Shown here piece by piece: positions 58,886 to 64,000 of a DNA stretch of 64,000 bases. The position numbers and the translations under genes were made by a program. The notes under the pieces are model-generated. The model did not search any database. It saw only the letters and a program-made list of their open reading frames with translations, and was not told the DNA's origin. Each line of letters opens with the position of its first letter. The first letter of the stretch is position 1. The DNA comes from Paludibacteraceae bacterium (GTDB taxonomy: Bacteria > Bacteroidota > Bacteroidia > Bacteroidales > Paludibacteraceae): the NCBI GenBank assembly GCA_016938015.1, contig JAFGVL010000023.1, positions 1 to 64,000 of the forward strand, written 5' to 3'.

Positions 58886-61372
58886 TTATTCTGAAATTGT
58901 TTTTCTTTTTTTATATTTTTTAAATAGTACTATTCCCAAAAGCAATAATAAAAGTATCGAACTAATTAATGCAATTGTATTTCCAAGATCGTAGGATTTA
59001 GGTTCAAACTTAAATTCAATAGTGTGATTACCTGCTTTAATAGGAAGAGCTCTTAACAGGTAGTTAGCTCTAAAATAAGGCACTTTTTGTCCATCTATGT
59101 AGGCATTCCATCCTTTTTCGTAATAAATTTCCGAAAACACAGCTATCTGATCGGTTTTTGAGTGCGACTCGTATTTTAATACGTTTGGTGAATAGCCGGT
59201 TAGTTGTATGATAGCTGTTGAATCGGGCGTAATTGTTTTTGGTAGTAAACTAGCAAATGCTTTATCTGCCACTAATTCGGTTTTGGTATTTATCGTACCT
59301 AATTTAAGCATTTCATCGTCGGCTGTTTGTTCGATATGACAAGTTGAAACAAACCAAGCATTACCGTTTGCAAATGGGTTTATGATGGGTTGCGATTCGT
59401 GGTGATAGATTAAATACTTCATATTGAGCATATTCATAATCTGATTATATGCCAATGCTTTTTGAATATCAGCTTCGCTAGTGGCTCCTTTAAAGCTTTG
59501 GCGAGTGTTGAAAATTTCTCTTTCCAAGTGTAAGTTAATCAGTTCTTGGTACCTTCTTAATTTAGCAGCATGATAGCCCCCAATTAAGTTATGAAAATAG
59601 GCCGGTTTTGAACTGTTAAATATATCAACCGTCATATCTAACACTCTAAACTGACTACGGTCTTGCAGAATAAATTTATCTGCAGGGCTCGGTGTAAAAT
59701 ACGAGCCTTCTCTTTTTTCGTTAAAATGCTCGTTGTTTAAATAACGCTTAGCAATTGGTACTAAATCTAGTAGGAATAAAAGAGCTAAGGCTGTAAAAGC
59801 AAATTTTTGTTTTAAGTTTTTAGCAGCGTATAACCATAACACTAACGCACTTAATGCAATAAAAGCAAACGAACGAAAGGCATCCGAGCGAAGCAGTGCT
59901 TGGCGGTCAAGAGGTAAGGTGTTTACAATAAAATCGGGGTAACCGTATGATACGAGCATACTATCCGAACTCGATTTAAAATCGCCGGCAATTTGTGGTA
60001 CAAGAGACAGTAATAAAGTAATACCTCCAACAATGCCTCCCGAAATGTATAGTGCTTTTATTTTACGTTGTTTGTCAATATCAGGGTTGAAAAATTCTTT
60101 AAGCGCTAAACTTGCCATTAAAGCCATACAAAAAGTGGCAATCACCAAGGTCATTGATACGGCACGAAACATATTGTAAAGGGGTACGTAGTTGATAAAG
60201 AATTCGGTAAAAGGTAAAAAGTTTTTTCCCCAAGCCAAAAGGATAGATAAGATGGTGGCACCTAAAATCCACCATTTATTTTTTCCTTCCACTAAAAATA
60301 AGCCTAAAACAAATAGAAAACAAACAATGGCTCCTGCATATACGGGTCCGGAAGTAAACGGTTGCGTTCCCCAATAAGTAGGCATTGCGGTATTTTGCAT
60401 AATACTCTCTACGTCTTGAATTCCATTTTCGCGAAGCTTTTGAGCTGTTTCGGAGGTATTGGATAGCTTATTTTGACTGGAGCCTCCTTTGTAATTTGGA
60501 ATAAGTAGTGTCATGGTTTCATCAATGCCATAACTCCACTGGGTGATATAATCGGTATTTAGGCCTTTTTGTGAGCTGGTTTTGTCTATGGTTAATCCGT
60601 TCGATTTACCACGCATAGTATATTGACTATATTCGTAGGTGGTTAATAAGTTTGTAGCATTTAAGCCAATGGCAATTGCTGCCGAACCAAGCAATAATGC
60701 AAAAGTTACCAGCATTTCTTTTAACTGCTTGCTTTTAATAGCAAAAAACAGTTCGGTTATGCCATAGATTACTAAAATTAGTAGCGTGTAGTAAAGTATT
60801 TGAAGGTGATTGGCTTGTATGGCTAATCCTAAAAAAACAGCGGTTAAAATTACACCTAACCAACGATTCCATCTAAAAGCGAGTATAACACTCCCTATTA
60901 ATGGAGCCATATACGCAATGGCCATGGCTTTGGTGTCGTGCCCAACGGCAAGAATTATAAAATTATACGAACCAAAAGCAAAAGCAATGGAGCCGGCAAT
61001 GCTTAACCAAGGGTTCACTTTTAACATCAACAATAAAATATAAAATCCTATTAGGTAAAGAAATAAGGTTATTACTACACGTGGGAAAATTAGCAAAACG
61101 CTATTAATCCAACTAATTGCAGTGTGTGGTCTTACACAAGAGATTTGGTAAGAGGGCATTCCTCCAAACATTCGATTGGTCCATTTTGCCGCATCGTCAT
61201 TATTTTCGTTGTAGTCAATAATTTCTTTAGACATGCCTTTGAAGCTTTCGGTATCGTGTCCAACCAATTGTTTTCCTTCAAAAACAGGCGAAAGATAAAC
61301 ACAGGATATTACAATAAATAAAAGAACTGCAACGATATGTGGAAGTTTACTTTTTTTTGAGAGTTGATTCAT
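58886..61372 (-). CDS. YfhO-family membrane protein
   Basis: Multiple TM segments; GHDTESFKGMSKEIIDYN, MFGGMPSYQIS, C-terminal FSEIYYEKGWNAYIDGQKVPYFRANYLLRALPIKAGNHTIEFKFEP. Confidence 0.88.
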   Translation of the reverse strand: MNQLSKKSKLPHIVAVLLFIVISCVYLSPVFEGKQLVGHDTESFKGMSKEIIDYNENNDDAAKWTNRMFGGMPSYQISCVRPHTAISWINSVLLIFPRVVITLFLYLIGFYILLLMLKVNPWLSIAGSIAFAFGSYNFIILAVGHDTKAMAIAYMAPLIGSVILAFRWNRWLGVILTAVFLGLAIQANHLQILYYTLLILVIYGITELFFAIKSKQLKEMLVTFALLLGSAAIAIGLNATNLLTTYEYSQYTMRGKSNGLTIDKTSSQKGLNTDYITQWSYGIDETMTLLIPNYKGGSSQNKLSNTSETAQKLRENGIQDVESIMQNTAMPTYWGTQPFTSGPVYAGAIVCFLFVLGLFLVEGKNKWWILGATILSILLAWGKNFLPFTEFFINYVPLYNMFRAVSMTLVIATFCMALMASLALKEFFNPDIDKQRKIKALYISGGIVGGITLLLSLVPQIAGDFKSSSDSMLVSYGYPDFIVNTLPLDRQALLRSDAFRSFAFIALSALVLWLYAAKNLKQKFAFTALALLFLLDLVPIAKRYLNNEHFNEKREGSYFTPSPADKFILQDRSQFRVLDMTVDIFNSSKPAYFHNLIGGYHAAKLRRYQELINLHLEREIFNTRQSFKGATSEADIQKALAYNQIMNMLNMKYLIYHHESQPIINPFANGNAWFVSTCHIEQTADDEMLKLGTINTKTELVADKAFASLLPKTITPDSTAIIQLTGYSPNVLKYESHSKTDQIAVFSEIYYEKGWNAYIDGQKVPYFRANYLLRALPIKAGNHTIEFKFEPKSYDLGNTIALISSILLLLLLGIVLFKKYKKRKTISE

Positions 61373-61524
61373 ACTTTGATACGTTAAAAATGAATAAGCA
61401 AAGTTTTCGGAAAATTTATGCAAAAGTAGAAAAATATTCCGTTTAACTTAAGTTTTAAACGATAAATATGTTCTGTTTATAAAACATTTAGCATAGAATT
61501 GTGCGAAAACTTATGGGAACTAAA

Positions 61525-62595
61525 TTATTTTATTTTTCCTATTAGTGCGGGTACAAATTTATTTAGCGGTTTACCGAGTATAAAATACGAACAAATAAGC
61601 AACAATAAACTGTATATGAGTGTAGAAACAGCTCCATACAAAGGTAGTTTGACTGAAATTAAATTGAAAAAATGCATTACCGCAATTTTAAACAGATTTT
61701 CTGTTCCGCAAAACACAAGGGTTTCTTGTCCCAGTTTGCCTAAAAATGGAATAGGACTCATTATTTTGGCTATTTTTATAAGAATGAAAAATAGAATAAA
61801 TGCATTGAACAATTTACCGGCATTTACAATTATTTGTGTCAATGAAGGGTGTGTGCCAACATAATCAATTAACCACAGAGTGCTTGCGTCTCTTCCATTT
61901 ATGTAAAGAATAATGGCTATAAAAAGGCATCCAACAAACAATAACCACATACTAATTTTAGAGGCTTTACTTTGAGTTGTCGAAGAACTGTTTAACCATG
62001 GAAAAATCATTGAGCCTACTATGTAGTAAATGTAGTAATACAAGGCACTATCTATGTTCCATATCCACGATGGTTGTTGCGAAGGATTGTGTTGCGGTAA
62101 CACTTGGATTAATATGTGTAGCACTACGGCAATTACAAGATGATGCCTTTTGTGTGGCGTAATTTTTTGGATGCCTGCATGCAGCAATGTTACAATAAAT
62201 AAACAGGTAAAAAACCAAAGAGAATTTGCCGGTAAGGTATTTCTTATCCCTAAACAAAAATCGGCTAGCATACCTAAAACTCTTTGAAAGCTTACATTGT
62301 AATAGATGGCAATATAAAGGGTATACAAACAGAAGAAAAAGAGGTAAGGCACCAGCAACTGTTTGCTTTTTTGAATGATAATCTGAAGAAATGTTTTTGT
62401 GGATGGTTTTACAAAAAAACCTGCAATAAAAAAGAACAAGGGAACATGAAAAATAAACACAAACTCATCGAGTTTGCCGGCGGTATGTTTAAAATGGCCT
62501 ACATAAATGGTTAGAATGCCCAGAAATTTGAGTGTGTCTACCCAAGCTACTCGTATGGTTGAGACCTGAGTTGTTGTAGGACTTATGGTTTCCAT
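61525..62595 (-). CDS. Acyltransferase family 3 membrane protein
   Basis: RVAWVDTLKFLGILTIYVGHFKHTAGKLDEFVFIFHVPLFFFIAGFF; ~10 TM segments. Start uncertain. Confidence 0.85.
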   Translation of the reverse strand: METISPTTTQVSTIRVAWVDTLKFLGILTIYVGHFKHTAGKLDEFVFIFHVPLFFFIAGFFVKPSTKTFLQIIIQKSKQLLVPYLFFFCLYTLYIAIYYNVSFQRVLGMLADFCLGIRNTLPANSLWFFTCLFIVTLLHAGIQKITPHKRHHLVIAVVLHILIQVLPQHNPSQQPSWIWNIDSALYYYIYYIVGSMIFPWLNSSSTTQSKASKISMWLLFVGCLFIAIILYINGRDASTLWLIDYVGTHPSLTQIIVNAGKLFNAFILFFILIKIAKIMSPIPFLGKLGQETLVFCGTENLFKIAVMHFFNLISVKLPLYGAVSTLIYSLLLLICSYFILGKPLNKFVPALIGKIK

Positions 62596-62685
62596 TCTTG
62601 CTATTAAAAAATTACACGTACAAAAATACCAACAAAAAAGGAGGATGGTTATAAAACATCCTCCTTTTTCAAGCATTATTTGCTG

Positions 62686-64000
62686 TTATTTATACTGAAC
62701 GGTTTCTCCGTTTATTACAACATTGTCAAACACTACGTTTTCAGCACCTACAATTTTGTAAGGTGTTTTTACATTGTTAAATTTACAATTGCGAAGTGTT
62801 ACCCCGGTAACTTGTTTTTGAGGGGCATTTTCAAACCCATCAATCCAAATGCCGTATCGGCTTTTTTCGCTGGTAATGTTTTCCATAATAAAGTTTTTAA
62901 CCAAGGGCATGTTAGGCCCTTCGGTAACTTTTTCGTATTTCATTTCTATACGAAAAACAGCCTCGTCGCATTGACCTACTTTAATGTTGCGAATAAAAAA
63001 GTTTTCTAATTTACCGCCACGTATTGGGTTCGATTTGATACGGATAACACGGTCCAAGTTCGGACTATCCATTTCGCAATCTTCTACCCACACATTTTTT
63101 ACGTTGCCGGATATTTCACTGCCCAATACTACACCACCATGACCATCTTTCATAATACAATTGCGCACAATAATGTTTTTAGAAGGGCGAGCCCAACGGC
63201 GTCCATCGTTGTTTTTGCCCGATTTAATGGCAATGCAATCGTCGCCGGTATCGAATGTGCATTTTTCTATCAATACCACTTCGCACGATTCAGGGTCGCA
63301 ACCATCGTTGTTTGGTCCGTGGCTTTTTACGGTAACGCCTCTAACAATAACATTTTTACTCAATAGTGGATGTAAGCACCAAAAAGGTGAATTTATCAAG
63401 GTGAAATCTTGCAGTAAAATGTTGGTGCAGTTATTTAATTCTACAAAACTTGGTCGAAGACGGTCTTCAATAGTCATTACACGTTTTTCCATCGGCACAT
63501 TGTTTTTTTCCATTTTTGCTAAGCGGTTTCTGCCTCCGTTTTCTTTGGTGCCGTTCCATTCTTGGCTAATCATGCCTTCTTTCCAACCGTAATTTTTTTT
63601 ACCTTTCCAAGGCCACCAGTTGGTTTCGTTGGCTTGCCCGTCTAAAATACCTTTTCCAGTTACAGCTACATTATCTTCTCCATAGGCATAGATAAGTGGG
63701 CGGAAGTTGATACAATCCCAACCTTCAAAACGGGTTAATACAAACGGTTTGTAATCATCCGGATTGGTAGAAAATTTTAACACCGCACTATCTTCTAAAT
63801 GTAAGTTGATATTTGTTTTTAAGGTTATTGGGCCGGTATACCACACACCTTTGGGAACTATTACTGTGCCTCCACCCATGGCAGCTGCTGCATTGATGGC
63901 TGCATTAATAGCGTTTGTTTTATAATCTTCAACGCCTTGTTTAGCTCCGTAGTTGGTAATTACAAATTGCCGTTTAGGAAATTTGTTTTTCTTAAAATCT
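62686..64000 (-). CDS. Glycoside hydrolase family 28 (polygalacturonase-like), 5' end beyond window
   Basis: NSPFWCLHPLLSKNVIVRGVTVKSHGPNNDGCDPESCEVVLIEKCTFDTGDDCIAIKSG, GHGGVVLGSEISG, RIKSNPIRGG; frame stays open upstream (ITNYGAKQGVEDYKTNAINAAINAAAAMGGG) to 64000. Confidence 0.93.
   Translation of the reverse strand, partial: DFKKNKFPKRQFVITNYGAKQGVEDYKTNAINAAINAAAAMGGGTVIVPKGVWYTGPITLKTNINLHLEDSAVLKFSTNPDDYKPFVLTRFEGWDCINFRPLIYAYGEDNVAVTGKGILDGQANETNWWPWKGKKNYGWKEGMISQEWNGTKENGGRNRLAKMEKNNVPMEKRVMTIEDRLRPSFVELNNCTNILLQDFTLINSPFWCLHPLLSKNVIVRGVTVKSHGPNNDGCDPESCEVVLIEKCTFDTGDDCIAIKSGKNNDGRRWARPSKNIIVRNCIMKDGHGGVVLGSEISGNVKNVWVEDCEMDSPNLDRVIRIKSNPIRGGKLENFFIRNIKVGQCDEAVFRIEMKYEKVTEGPNMPLVKNFIMENITSEKSRYGIWIDGFENAPQKQVTGVTLRNCKFNNVKTPYKIVGAENVVFDNVVINGETVQYK

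Noticed and set aside
63161-63592. 143-aa plus-strand ORF
   Set aside because: Antisense to the GH28 gene; shadow ORF.
1-64000. CRISPR arrays or rRNA genes
   Set aside because: No regularly spaced direct repeats and no rRNA-like sequence were seen.

Overview
The window is from a Bacteroidota-type chromosome (T9SS sorting domains, TonB-dependent receptor, DUF4249, TTG-N19/20-TAnnTTTG promoters). Most of it is ordinary core sequence: recQ, clpX-clpP-tig, queG, a peroxiredoxin, a DPP-IV-like S9 peptidase, an LD-carboxypeptidase, rnr, plsC, an OmpA/PD40 lipoprotein-like gene, tRNA-Asn, a PfkB kinase, a SpoU methylase, a two-component system, rhlE-like helicase, leuS, an S41 protease, queA-truB-uppP-ftsX, YfhO and a GH28. 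Four regions look accessory or unusual. (1) leuS (40374-43733) has a ~477-nt in-frame insertion encoding a DUF559/Vsr-like nuclease domain. It is bounded by 34-bp GC-rich inverted repeats (30/34 identical) and sits at the CP1 editing-domain boundary, so it looks like a selfish element tolerated inside an essential gene. (2) 15.6-25.3 kb is a SpvB/FG-GAP/RHS polymorphic-toxin locus with a probable lipoprotein immunity gene. The stop codon of that gene lies in the target-site duplication of a 280-bp MITE-like element (22-bp TIRs, 7-bp TSD AAATAAG). (3) 25.6-27.0 kb is a mosaic island with an ompA 3'-end relic, hairpins, repeats and a mazEF-like TA pair. (4) 43.7-52.5 kb is a surface-glycan cluster whose left part carries a decayed duplicate of the leuS 3' end. 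A decayed tRNA-like sequence carrying a REP-like palindrome lies next to tRNA-Asn. All family names come from reading motifs by eye; no searches were run.
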